From Omnitrophica WOR_2 bacterium GWA2_47_8 (GTDB lineage Bacteria; Omnitrophota; Gorgyraeia; Zapsychrales; GWA2-47-8): a stretch of 6,803 nucleotides of DNA. Location of the stretch: NCBI GenBank assembly GCA_001805375.1, contig MHFY01000150.1, forward strand, positions 20,440-27,242. The letters are read 5' to 3'. Shown here piece by piece: positions 1-5,755 of this stretch; the stretch's first letter is position 1, and every line of letters starts with the position of its first letter. The notes beneath the pieces were generated by a model, which was not told the origin of the DNA, did no database searches, and saw nothing but the letters and a program-made list of their open reading frames with translations. Both the position numbers and the translations under genes were made by a program.

Positions 1-497
1 GCCTTGAGCTTAAAGCAGACGATCCCCTGCTCAAGCATGGCCTGGGCATCTTTTAAGATCATATCCTTGGGCCCCTGCAGGAGCCCGGAGATCTGCACGC
101 TGTCGTAGGAATGGGACGAGATCAAATGCCGCACCGGATGCTGCTTGATCTGAGAAATTAAATTTAAGACCGCCATTTCCACCCCAAAACGCACCGAGGA
201 ATGCAAATAGTGCGGCTTGAGCCAATGGTCAAATTTCCCGTCCAAGTGTTCCAGGCCGCTGGGCAATGAAACATTTTTAAAATATTTTTTCAATTGCATG
301 ACCTGGTCCATGGCCTGGTTCAGGTTTTCGTGGCTGAAATTCGGCAAAGGCGAAACTTCGCCAAGGCCGTAATGCCCGCTGTCATCAAAGATCTGCACGA
401 TGAACCCTTCCCTTTGCCGCAATTCGTGCCCCTTAACGAACAAAGGCTGCACCAAAGGCAGGGCGTATTTATATGTTTTAACGTCGGTGATCCTCAT
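1..497 (-). CDS. menC: o-Succinylbenzoate synthase MenC, N-terminal part (cut by window edge)
   Basis: MenC dehydrates SHCHC to o-succinylbenzoate in cytoplasmic menaquinone synthesis; it belongs to the enolase superfamily. The 165 codons present begin MRITDVKTYKYALPL and carry the N-terminal capping-domain signature GEVSPLPNFS at about residues 46-55. The frame breaks off at FKLK (162-165), which matches the start of the KxK strand holding the catalytic lysines in the barrel domain. The barrel and its metal-binding acids are therefore off the window. The ATG at 497-495 overlaps the menA stop as ATGA, so translation is probably coupled; GGATGGG just upstream can act as ribosome binding site. 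The family call rests on the capping-domain motif and on the menB-menA neighbours. A related enolase-superfamily enzyme such as a dipeptide epimerase is possible but less likely in this operon. Confidence 0.88.
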   Translation of the reverse strand, partial: MRITDVKTYKYALPLVQPLFVKGHELRQREGFIVQIFDDSGHYGLGEVSPLPNFSHENLNQAMDQVMQLKKYFKNVSLPSGLEHLDGKFDHWLKPHYLHSSVRFGVEMAVLNLISQIKQHPVRHLISSHSYDSVQISGLLQGPKDMILKDAQAMLEQGIVCFKLK

Positions 498-1378
498 AAG
501 ACCCATCCGACCGAGAAGAGAATGCTGTAAAAAAGCAGGAGTCTCCCTGTTTCGGTGAGAGCGGCATTTAAAGAAGGGCCGTCAGATTTAGTCAAGACCG
601 TGTGGATCGCGGGGATTGAAACCAAAGCGATGAAGCAGGATACGAGCGTGTAAACATGATCGCGGGTAAGGAAATAAATGACGATCGGCATGAGCGCCGC
701 GCACAACATGACAAACAAATATTCACCCCGGGCAAAATCCGCGCCGAAACGCACCGCCAAAGTTCTCTTCCCAGAAATTTTATCACCTTCAATGTCCCGC
801 AGGTTATTAACAACTAAAATTCCGGTTGCGAAAAACCCTGGCGCGAGTCCGGCCAAAATGACCGCCGGGCTCATTTCCAAGGATTGCACATAATACGTTC
901 CGGCCACCGCCACGGGGCCAAAAAATATCAGGACAAAAATTTCACCCAAACCTAAATATCCCAACGGCAACGGCCCGGCCGTGTAAAGAAGCCCGGAGAG
1001 GATCGATGCGGCACCGATGGCGATGATGGGCCAGCCTCCTCTTTTAAAAAGCCATAAGGCGATGCCCCAGGCAAGCAGAAAGGTTATCCCGATGGCGACC
1101 TTCATCGCCAGTGGCGTGACCAACCCGGCTTGCGTGACACGCACCGGCCCCACGCGGGCCTGCGTGTCCGCGCCTTTTTTAAAATCAAAATAATCGTTGG
1201 CTAAATTGGTCCCGATCTGGATCAGAAGCGCGCCGGCCAAACAGAAGCCCGCGGTCGGAAGATCATGCACGCCGTCGCCGAAGGCCATGGCCGTGCCCAA
1301 AAAAACAGGGGCAAAGGATGCGAAAAGTGTTTTGGGACGGATGGCAAGGAAGAATATTGGAATAAAAGAATAATTCAT
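494..1378 (-). CDS. menA: 1,4-Dihydroxy-2-naphthoate polyprenyltransferase MenA
   Basis: MenA is an integral membrane UbiA-family enzyme that prenylates and decarboxylates DHNA to demethylmenaquinone. The 294-residue protein has the family's usual length. The opening AIRPKTLFASFAPVFLGTA (12-30) is typical of MenA. The first Asp-rich motif is NDYFDFKKGAD (61-71) and the second is NNLRDIEGDK (191-200); in this family they bind the prenyl diphosphate through magnesium. Around them are about eight to nine hydrophobic segments. The ATG start places the RPKT motif where it is expected, but the DNA before it belongs to a heptamer repeat and shows no good Shine-Dalgarno sequence. The gene lies 53 bases after menB and overlaps menC by 4 bases, so the three are probably cotranscribed. 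Recognition is confident; the prenyl chain length cannot be read from the sequence. Confidence 0.95.
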   Translation of the reverse strand: MNYSFIPIFFLAIRPKTLFASFAPVFLGTAMAFGDGVHDLPTAGFCLAGALLIQIGTNLANDYFDFKKGADTQARVGPVRVTQAGLVTPLAMKVAIGITFLLAWGIALWLFKRGGWPIIAIGAASILSGLLYTAGPLPLGYLGLGEIFVLIFFGPVAVAGTYYVQSLEMSPAVILAGLAPGFFATGILVVNNLRDIEGDKISGKRTLAVRFGADFARGEYLFVMLCAALMPIVIYFLTRDHVYTLVSCFIALVSIPAIHTVLTKSDGPSLNAALTETGRLLLFYSILFSVGWVL

Positions 1379-1385
1379 ATGCTGT

Positions 1386-1428
1386 CAGCCATCAGCCATC
1401 AGCCATCAGCTGCTGAAAGCTGATAGCT
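1386..1428. repeat. Heptamer tandem repeat plus hairpin in the menB-menA gap
   Basis: CAGCCAT is repeated exactly three times (1386-1392, 1393-1399, 1400-1406) and followed by a partial fourth copy. The last copy merges into an inverted repeat: read on the minus strand, AGCTATCAGCT (1428-1418) pairs with AGCTGATGGCT (1411-1401) over 11 positions with one G-U pair and a 6-base loop. The element fills almost the whole 53-base gap and reaches within 8 bases of the menA start. There is no U-tract, so it is not an intrinsic terminator. It may affect mRNA stability or menA translation, or be one copy of a dispersed intergenic repeat; neither is shown here. Confidence 0.75.
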
Positions 1429-1431
1429 CAA

Positions 1432-2277
1432 TCATGGCCTTCGTGGGAATTTCGAAAAGTTCGGTTTACGTTTTTCTAAAAAGGCGTTGCGTCCTTCCTG
1501 CCCTTCTTCGGTCATGTAAAAAAGCATAGTGGCGTTGCCGGCCAATTCCTGCAACCCGGCCTGGCCGTCGCAGTCCGCGTTCAGCGCGGCCTTTAAACAG
1601 CGGATGGCCATGGGAGAATTTTCCAAGATCTCCCGGCACCACTGCACCGCTTCTTTTTCAAGGTTTTTATACGGCACAACTTTATTGACTAAGCCCATCT
1701 CGAACGCCTGCTTGGCATTGTATTGCCGGCAGAGAAACCAAATCTCGCGCGCTCTTTTTTGCCCCACCACGCGGGCCATGTAACTGGCCCCGTAACCGCC
1801 GTCGAACGACCCGACCTTGGGCCCGGTCTGCCCGAAGACCGCGTTGTCCGCGGCAATGGTCAGGTCACAGATCAAATGTAAAATATGCCCGCCGCCGATC
1901 GCGTAACCGGCCACCATCGCCACAACGGGCTTGGGGCAGGTGCGGATCTGGCGCTGAAGGTCCAGGACATTGAGGCGGTGCACGCCGTTCTGGTCCTTGT
2001 ACCCCGCGTCCCCGCGGATGCTTTGGTCCCCGCCGGAACAAAAGGCGAGTTTTCCTTCCCCGGTCAAAATAACCACGCCGGTCTTCGCGTCATCCCTCGC
2101 CTCATTGAGCGCGTGGGAGATCTCTTGGATCGTCAACGGCCGAAAGGCGTTCCTCACCTGCGGACGGTTGATGGTGATCTTGGCGACCCCCCCCATCTTT
2201 TCATACTTGATGTCCGTGTACCGGCCTGCGGATCGCCATTTCAAATTTTGCTTTTCGGTTCGTTTTTGCGCGCACAT
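1432..2277 (-). CDS. menB: 1,4-Dihydroxy-2-naphthoyl-CoA synthase MenB, type I
   Basis: MenB closes the second ring of the naphthoquinone from o-succinylbenzoyl-CoA by a Dieckmann-type reaction; it is a cytoplasmic crotonase-fold enzyme. Oxyanion-hole glycines lie in CSGGDQ (80-85) and AIGGGH (126-131). The segment FGQTGPKVGSFDGGYG (148-163) and the C-terminus, including LNADCDGQAGLQELAGN and MLFYMTEEGQEGR, match my recollection of E. coli MenB nearly residue for residue with an offset of four. The type I bicarbonate-site residues are kept as Gln150, Gly152 and Trp180 (E. coli 154, 156, 184), and Ser157, Asp159 and Tyr254 are present. Length is 281 against 285 in E. coli. The ATG has AAAGAG about 5 bases upstream. 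The extended -10 promoter in front suggests it opens the men transcript. This is one of the surest calls in the window. Confidence 0.97.
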   Translation of the reverse strand: MCAQKRTEKQNLKWRSAGRYTDIKYEKMGGVAKITINRPQVRNAFRPLTIQEISHALNEARDDAKTGVVILTGEGKLAFCSGGDQSIRGDAGYKDQNGVHRLNVLDLQRQIRTCPKPVVAMVAGYAIGGGHILHLICDLTIAADNAVFGQTGPKVGSFDGGYGASYMARVVGQKRAREIWFLCRQYNAKQAFEMGLVNKVVPYKNLEKEAVQWCREILENSPMAIRCLKAALNADCDGQAGLQELAGNATMLFYMTEEGQEGRNAFLEKRKPNFSKFPRRP

Positions 2278-2301
2278 ATTTATCTCTTTCTAATTTGATT
2301 T

Positions 2302-2329
2302 AGTCTAGCATAGGTTTAGGAAAATTCAA
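2302..2329 (-). promoter_or_regulatory. Probable sigma-70 promoter of the menBAC operon
   Basis: On the minus strand TTGAAT (2329-2324) and TAGACT (2307-2302) are 16 bases apart, and TGC directly before the -10 gives an extended -10 element. Transcription would begin near 2295, leaving a leader of roughly 18 bases that carries the AAAGAG ribosome binding site before the menB ATG at 2277. The upstream gene ends only 27 bases before the -35 with no terminator seen between them, so read-through from the acyltransferase genes is also possible. Confidence 0.5.
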
Positions 2330-2355
2330 TGCCGGCTGCGAGGGAAGGAAAAATA

Positions 2356-3351
2356 TCACCTTTGATTTATCTCCTTGATGGCCCTCTTCACTCCCTCCTC
2401 CGTCAAATGGATCCCATCTTTCATAAATAAATTGTCAGGATAAACCGGAAGCGATTTTTGAAATTTGAAATATTTATTATCGCGCTCCAAGCCCAGCATA
2501 TAGTTGAATACTGTGCTGTGAACTTTCCGCTGCCTCCGCGATTGATATTCTTTCTCCGAGATCGGCGCCGCCATAAAATTAAAATCAATGCCCTCCCGCT
2601 CCGCTAATGCGATGATTTTCTCAAAATATAATTTTGACGTGCGGACAGAATCAAAACTCGAGTTCGGCATTTTTAATGAAAGCAGGCTATGGCTCACCTC
2701 CGGTTTTGACACTTCACCCTCAAAAACTCCCGTAATAATTGATCCCGTCGTAAAACCGGAGAGCTGCTTTTGCAAATGCCAACGATAACGGTGCGATGGC
2801 ATCCATTTATAAACCATCATGATGAACCCGAATCTAATGCCTTTCAACGATGTGATCTGCGCGATCTCATCAAATTTCAGAAAACATCTTTGAACATAAT
2901 GCTCGACATGATTGCCGCTGAGGTTGCCTTTAACCACGTCTCGGTAACGCCCAAAATACAATATTGATTCGGGCTTTTCATTCTTGGCCAGGTATCTTTG
3001 GATCAAAAAATACTGTCCGATCATTTCAATGGCACTATTCATAGGGAAAACGCCGATATTATGCTCCTCAAAGATCTCCCTCCCGACTTCCACCCTGTTT
3101 GCCGGAGTGTCCTCTTTTCCGAACCGCGAATCCAAAAATATTTGCCTTGCCATACTGTCTCCGAGAATGAGCTTTTTTGCGTTATATTTTACATGCTCAA
3201 TGTCATAAAGGGTCCGCTCCACGTCATCGGAAAAGTATTTGGACGGCAAAATGATCGCCAGGGCCGCCTCAATGGCAACAATACACACGACCGTCAGGGA
3301 TCCGGCCGATGTGAAGATATTAGAATTGAAAGTAGATAAAATACTTCGCAC
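2356..3351 (-). CDS. Membrane-anchored SGNH-hydrolase-like partner of the MBOAT acyltransferase
   Basis: The 331-residue protein has one N-terminal hydrophobic helix (about 18-36) and then a soluble domain expected outside the inner membrane. LILGDSMARQ (61-70) is an SGNH-like nucleophile block with Ser66, and KDGIHLTEEG (311-320) supplies the DxxH pair Asp312 and His315. The central glycine and asparagine blocks are not obvious; Asn105 in FPMNS is one candidate. Proteins of this layout (DltD, AlgJ/AlgX, PatB types) take acyl groups delivered by an MBOAT protein and pass them to a surface polymer. The start is GTG at 3351, inside the end of the MBOAT gene: a run of six G about 6 bases upstream serves as ribosome binding site, and a later start would cut the membrane helix. 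The acceptor polymer is not identifiable. The gene is AT-richer than the men genes. Confidence 0.72.
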   Translation of the reverse strand: MRSILSTFNSNIFTSAGSLTVVCIVAIEAALAIILPSKYFSDDVERTLYDIEHVKYNAKKLILGDSMARQIFLDSRFGKEDTPANRVEVGREIFEEHNIGVFPMNSAIEMIGQYFLIQRYLAKNEKPESILYFGRYRDVVKGNLSGNHVEHYVQRCFLKFDEIAQITSLKGIRFGFIMMVYKWMPSHRYRWHLQKQLSGFTTGSIITGVFEGEVSKPEVSHSLLSLKMPNSSFDSVRTSKLYFEKIIALAEREGIDFNFMAAPISEKEYQSRRQRKVHSTVFNYMLGLERDNKYFKFQKSLPVYPDNLFMKDGIHLTEEGVKRAIKEINQR

Positions 3352-4750
3352 TGTTAACCCCCCAAATGACGATGGAATAAAAGATTACAAGATAAACCCC
3401 GACCCTGAGCCAAACAGGGCATCGGAACGAAACCATCAAATCGTTTTTTCGATACTGGAAAATCTGTATCACCAGCAAAAATGCCGTAAAGAACGCCAGC
3501 TTTCCCAGTAATAAATTCACGTCGCCCGGCACATTAACGGAAAAATCAAAAAGCAACGCCTTTAACATCGAAAAAACCTGCTCTATCGAGCGCGCGCGGA
3601 AGAGCAGCCAGCCCAGGCAGGTGAGATGAAAAAATACAGCGACTTTTATAATAAAACCGGCCTGCGGCAAAAAAGGGCCTTGCGGCCTGGAATATTTTTT
3701 AAAAACCGGGGCCAGGGCCCTGTGCACGATTAAAAGCATGCCGTGATACGCTCCCCAGAGGACAAAAGTCCATGCGGCCCCATGCCAAAGCCCTCCGAGA
3801 AGCATCGTTATCATCAGATTCCTGTACGTGGCGGACGTGCCCCGCCTGTTCCCTCCCAGGGGGATATAGACATAATCCCTCAGCCAGCTGGACAGGCTGA
3901 TATGCCACCTTTGCCAGAAATCCTGCGGATTCACGGCAAAATACGGCAGATTAAAATTCACCATGATATCAAAGCCCATGCACATGCCGAGACCCCTGGC
4001 GATATTTGAATAACCCGCGAAATCACAAAAAATCTGAAATGCGAAGGCATACAGGCCGATCAAAACTTCGGCCCCGCTCACCGTGGCCTTGGAAGCAAAG
4101 ATCGGGTCAACGACCAGGGCCAGATTGTCGGCGACAAACACCTTCATAAAAAGCCCCCAGAATATCAAAAAACAGCCCTCGCCGAATTTATCAAGACTTA
4201 ATTTCCGGGGGGATAATATCTGGGGCAAAAGATGTCTGGCCCGCTCAATGGGGCCGGCAACAATCTGCGGGAAAAAGCTTACGAAGAGCGCAAAATCCAG
4301 GAAATGCTTCGTCGGAACCATTTCCCTTCGATAGACGTCAATGGTGTAGCTCATAGCCTGAAACGTGTAAAAGGAAATCCCCACCGGAAGGATGATATTT
4401 ATAAAATGGGGCTGGATAGAAATATTGAATTGTTGCAGCAATGACTGCAGGCTTGAGGCGAAAAAACCATAATATTTAAAAAATCCCAGTATCGAGAGGT
4501 TAACCGCGATGCTGGCGACCAGGTACCGCTTTGGGACCTTCGGCCTGGAAGAACGGTATATTTTCAGCGCACAGAAATAATCAACCGCCGTTGACAGGAG
4601 GATCAGTGATAAAAATCGCCAATCCCAGCAACCATAAAAGAAATAACTGGCCGCCAAAAGCAGTTTATTCTGCCATTTATGGGGCAAGCATACGTACAAA
4701 CCAAACACCACAACAAAAAAAATGGCAAACGATAAAGAATTAAATGGCAT
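3320..4750 (-). CDS. MBOAT-family O-acyltransferase, AlgI/DltB type
   Basis: This is a 476-residue polytopic membrane protein of the usual AlgI-group length. It begins MPFNSLSFAIFF, as family members commonly do (M-x-FNS). Conserved blocks in order are FYTFQAMSYTIDVYR (127-141), FFPQIVAGPIER (159-170), CDFAGYSNIARGLG (242-255), FWQRWHISLSSWLRDY (278-293), YIPLGGNRRG (295-304) and LLGGLWHGAAWTFVLWGAYHG (317-337). His323 in WHG is the expected catalytic histidine and His336 is also kept. Such proteins move acyl groups, usually acetyl, across the membrane to a polysaccharide or teichoic-acid-like acceptor. The following SGNH gene overlaps by 32 bases, so the two form a coupled acylation pair. 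No glycan synthesis genes are visible nearby, so the substrate is unknown. The Shine-Dalgarno sequence is weak, and a possible promoter lies 21-49 bases upstream. Confidence 0.93.
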   Translation of the reverse strand: MPFNSLSFAIFFVVVFGLYVCLPHKWQNKLLLAASYFFYGCWDWRFLSLILLSTAVDYFCALKIYRSSRPKVPKRYLVASIAVNLSILGFFKYYGFFASSLQSLLQQFNISIQPHFINIILPVGISFYTFQAMSYTIDVYRREMVPTKHFLDFALFVSFFPQIVAGPIERARHLLPQILSPRKLSLDKFGEGCFLIFWGLFMKVFVADNLALVVDPIFASKATVSGAEVLIGLYAFAFQIFCDFAGYSNIARGLGMCMGFDIMVNFNLPYFAVNPQDFWQRWHISLSSWLRDYVYIPLGGNRRGTSATYRNLMITMLLGGLWHGAAWTFVLWGAYHGMLLIVHRALAPVFKKYSRPQGPFLPQAGFIIKVAVFFHLTCLGWLLFRARSIEQVFSMLKALLFDFSVNVPGDVNLLLGKLAFFTAFLLVIQIFQYRKNDLMVSFRCPVWLRVGVYLVIFYSIVIWGVNSAKYFIYFQF

Positions 4751-4770
4751 GCGATAGGATCGGTAAAATA

Positions 4771-4799
4771 GTTATAAAATATCCGGACCGTTTCTTTAA
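4771..4799 (-). promoter_or_regulatory. Possible promoter of the MBOAT-SGNH pair
   Basis: On the minus strand TATAAC (4776-4771) matches the -10 consensus at five of six positions. TTAAAG (4799-4794) lies 17 bases upstream but is a poor -35. Transcription would start about 14 bases before the ATG. It lies in the 101-base gap after the antitoxin gene, where no terminator is visible, so read-through from the toxin-antitoxin promoter is an alternative. Confidence 0.3.
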
Positions 4800-4851
4800 T
4801 GAGCGCGTGATTTATGGAACTCCTAAAACTGCGGGATGTGTACTCGTCTCC

Positions 4852-5103
4852 CTAAGTCTGTGCCAGTCGATGGATAAACTCCGAAATGAAAGTCTGATAT
4901 TTGATACCCAGCTTTTTTGCTTTTTGTTTAATGCTCTCTAGATCATTCCGATTGACCCGTATATTTAAAACAGTATCCTTTTGGCGGGCCTTAATGGCTT
5001 CTGCGATCTGTGAGAAATGCTCGCGGCTGACATCAACATATTCACCCTTAATAAGAGCTTCTTCAATTGCTTTTTCCTGCCTGGTCAGTTTTGTTTGTCG
5101 CAT
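4852..5103 (-). CDS. CopG-type antitoxin with C-terminal ribbon-helix-helix domain
   Basis: The 83-residue protein is highly charged. Residues 44-50 (TVLNIRV) form a likely beta strand, followed by helix RNDLESIKQKAKKLG (52-66) and helix KYQTFISEFIHRL (68-80). Together they give a ribbon-helix-helix DNA-binding domain at the C-terminus. The N-terminal half (KLTRQEKAIEEALIKGEYVDV onward) is predicted to wrap the toxin. The pattern DTVLNIRVN...LGIKYQTFIS is typical of the CopG antitoxin family. The ATG directly follows the toxin stop (TAAATG), and AAGGAGAAG inside the toxin end gives a strong ribosome binding site, suggesting coupled translation with efficient antitoxin output. In this family the complex usually represses its own promoter; a palindrome upstream of the toxin gene fits that role. 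Function is inferred from family and context. Confidence 0.85.
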   Translation of the reverse strand: MRQTKLTRQEKAIEEALIKGEYVDVSREHFSQIAEAIKARQKDTVLNIRVNRNDLESIKQKAKKLGIKYQTFISEFIHRLAQT

Positions 5104-5358
5104 TTACTTCTCCTTTTTATAGAACTTGGTAAATTTTCTACTGGGATACAATGTCTTTAGAAAGATATAATCACTCTTTTCAACAAAAGGGACAACCCAA
5201 ATATATCCCCGAAACTCAAAAAACATCAAATTCTGCTTTTCCTTCTTGGGATGTTCTTTGATCGCGACCAAGCTCGACTGAATAATTTTTTCGAACGAAA
5301 CCCCTCTCGTCCGCTTCAACCTCTCGCTCTTTAATAAGTTCCACCTAACCTCTTTCAC
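5104..5358 (-). CDS. BrnT-like toxin of a type II toxin-antitoxin pair
   Basis: The 84-residue basic protein shows a short RelE/BrnT-like layout: VRWNLLKSERLKRTRGVSFEKI (4-25), a strand-rich middle FFEFRGYIWVVPFVE (46-60), then IFLKTLYPSRKFTKFY (65-80). The RGVSFE segment and the late SRK stretch resemble BrnT proteins, which are ribosome-independent ribonucleases in characterised cases. The exact subfamily and catalytic residues are not certain, so RNase activity is inferred. The start is GTG at 5358 with AAGGAT about 6 bases upstream. An ATG two bases further upstream is out of frame and meets a stop within six codons. Toxin-first order with the antitoxin abutting is the usual BrnT-BrnA arrangement. 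The gene is markedly AT-rich compared with the men genes, in keeping with horizontal transfer. Confidence 0.75.
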   Translation of the reverse strand: MKEVRWNLLKSERLKRTRGVSFEKIIQSSLVAIKEHPKKEKQNLMFFEFRGYIWVVPFVEKSDYIFLKTLYPSRKFTKFYKKEK

Positions 5359-5374
5359 GCATTGATCCTTGTTA

Positions 5375-5398
5375 ATACTAATGTATATACAATAGTAT
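5375..5398. promoter_or_regulatory. Palindromic operator candidate of the toxin-antitoxin operon
   Basis: A 24-base dyad centred on TGTATATACA has ATACTA on the left and TAGTAT on the right and is symmetric at all but one base pair position per arm (22 of 24 bases). It begins 17 bases upstream of the toxin start and overlaps the predicted -10 and transcription start. This is where a ribbon-helix-helix antitoxin or its toxin complex would be expected to bind for autoregulation. Binding is inferred; the symmetry is visible. Confidence 0.6.
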
Positions 5399-5471
5399 AT
5401 TATTAAACCGATGGATATGCAATAGGGTAAAGATTACGAGGGAAAATCGGAAGATGGAATAATATACTATT
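5391..5471. repeat. Perfect 14-base inverted repeat spanning the toxin-antitoxin control region
   Basis: AATAGTATATTATT (5391-5404) recurs as its exact reverse complement AATAATATACTATT at 5458-5471, 53 bases apart. The left copy contains one arm of the operator palindrome and the -10. The right copy lies upstream of the -35. Together they could be two operator sites on either side of the promoter. Confidence 0.6.
5394..5422 (-). promoter_or_regulatory. Probable promoter of the toxin-antitoxin operon
   Basis: On the minus strand TTGCAT (5422-5417) and TATACT (5399-5394) are separated by 17 bases. The -10 matches consensus at five of six positions; the -35 is partial. Transcription would start near 5387, inside the palindrome, giving a leader of about 30 bases before the GTG start. 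Confidence 0.5.
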
Positions 5472-5552
5472 CACGCGCATGGACGGCAAGCGTTTTACTT
5501 AGGCCATGATTTATAGGTTCCACTTTTTATGCCCTCCCATCAAGAATATGTG

Positions 5553-5580
5553 TTGACATTATAGGAATATAAGCCATACT
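5553..5580 (+). promoter_or_regulatory. Strong promoter upstream of the cold-shock gene leader
   Basis: TTGACA (5553-5558) is a perfect -35, followed after 16 bases by CATACT (5575-5580), which matches the -10 consensus at four of six positions. Transcription would start near 5587. The product would be either a leader of about 170 bases for the cold-shock gene or a short RNA ending at the terminator at 5613-5650. Confidence 0.6.
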
Positions 5581-5612
5581 TAACGTGCAGTAAATAAGGG
5601 AGAAGGAACTCG

Positions 5613-5650
5613 AACCGCAAGGCAGATTTTCGCCTGGCGGTTTTTTATTT
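5613..5650 (+). terminator. Intrinsic terminator in the cold-shock gene leader
   Basis: AACCGCAAGGC (5613-5623) pairs with GCCTGGCGGTT (5632-5642) over 11 positions with a single A-G mismatch and an 8-base loop. Six T (5641-5646) and then ATTT follow. This is a standard rho-independent terminator, only about 25 bases downstream of the predicted transcription start and more than 100 bases before the csp start codon. It would cut most transcripts to about 60 nt unless antitermination occurs. Confidence 0.75.
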
Positions 5651-5666
5651 CGGACTGTAGGGACTT

Positions 5667-5732
5667 ATGTTTAGTTTGCCAGTTATTCCGAAACCTTCAA
5701 AGAGTTTCGGATTTGCCCATTTACTCAATTAA
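5667..5732 (+). other. Possible 21-codon leader ORF before the cold-shock gene
   Basis: An ATG at 5667 with AGGGA a few bases upstream opens 21 codons ending in TAA at 5730-5732, 23 bases before the csp ATG. The peptide starts MFSLPVIPKPSK and has no recognised family. The hairpin at 5687-5711 lies wholly inside this reading frame, so a translating ribosome would melt it. It may be a regulatory leader peptide or chance; only its position and ribosome binding site support it. Confidence 0.25.
5687..5711 (+). promoter_or_regulatory. Leader hairpin with an alternative pairing partner
   Basis: TCCGAAAC (5687-5694) pairs perfectly with GTTTCGGA (5704-5711) around a 9-base loop. The seven bases TTTCGGA also occur just after the terminator at 5648-5654 and could pair with the same TCCGAAA arm instead. 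The two structures exclude each other. There is no U-tract, so a folding switch in the csp leader is more likely than a second terminator. Confidence 0.5.
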
Positions 5733-5739
5733 TTTTGAG

Positions 5740-5745
5740 AGGAGG
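5740..5745 (+). promoter_or_regulatory. Ribosome binding site that fixes the csp start
   Basis: AGGAGG ends 10 bases before the ATG at 5756. The same frame is open upstream to a TTG at 5735, but that codon borders the Shine-Dalgarno sequence and would translate it, so ATG 5756 is the start. Confidence 0.85.
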
Positions 5746-5755
5746 AATACAAGAT

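Noticed and set aside
1386..1410. Short tandem repeats as a CRISPR array
   Set aside because: The units are 7 bases long and contiguous, without spacers.
1885..2298. Long open frame on the plus strand opposite menB
   Set aside because: It is antisense to a near-canonical MenB; its protein has no recognisable motif and the openness follows from the GC-rich codon pattern of menB.
3743..4009. Plus-strand open frame opposite the MBOAT gene
   Set aside because: It lies antisense to the conserved WHISLSSWLRDY and WHG blocks and has no motif of its own.
5687..5711. Second intrinsic terminator in the csp leader
   Set aside because: The stem is AT-rich and followed by ATTTGCCC rather than a T-run.
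5735..5755. Upstream TTG start extending the cold-shock protein by seven residues
   Set aside because: The extension would translate the AGGAGG ribosome binding site, and MAKGIVKWF is the usual family N-terminus.
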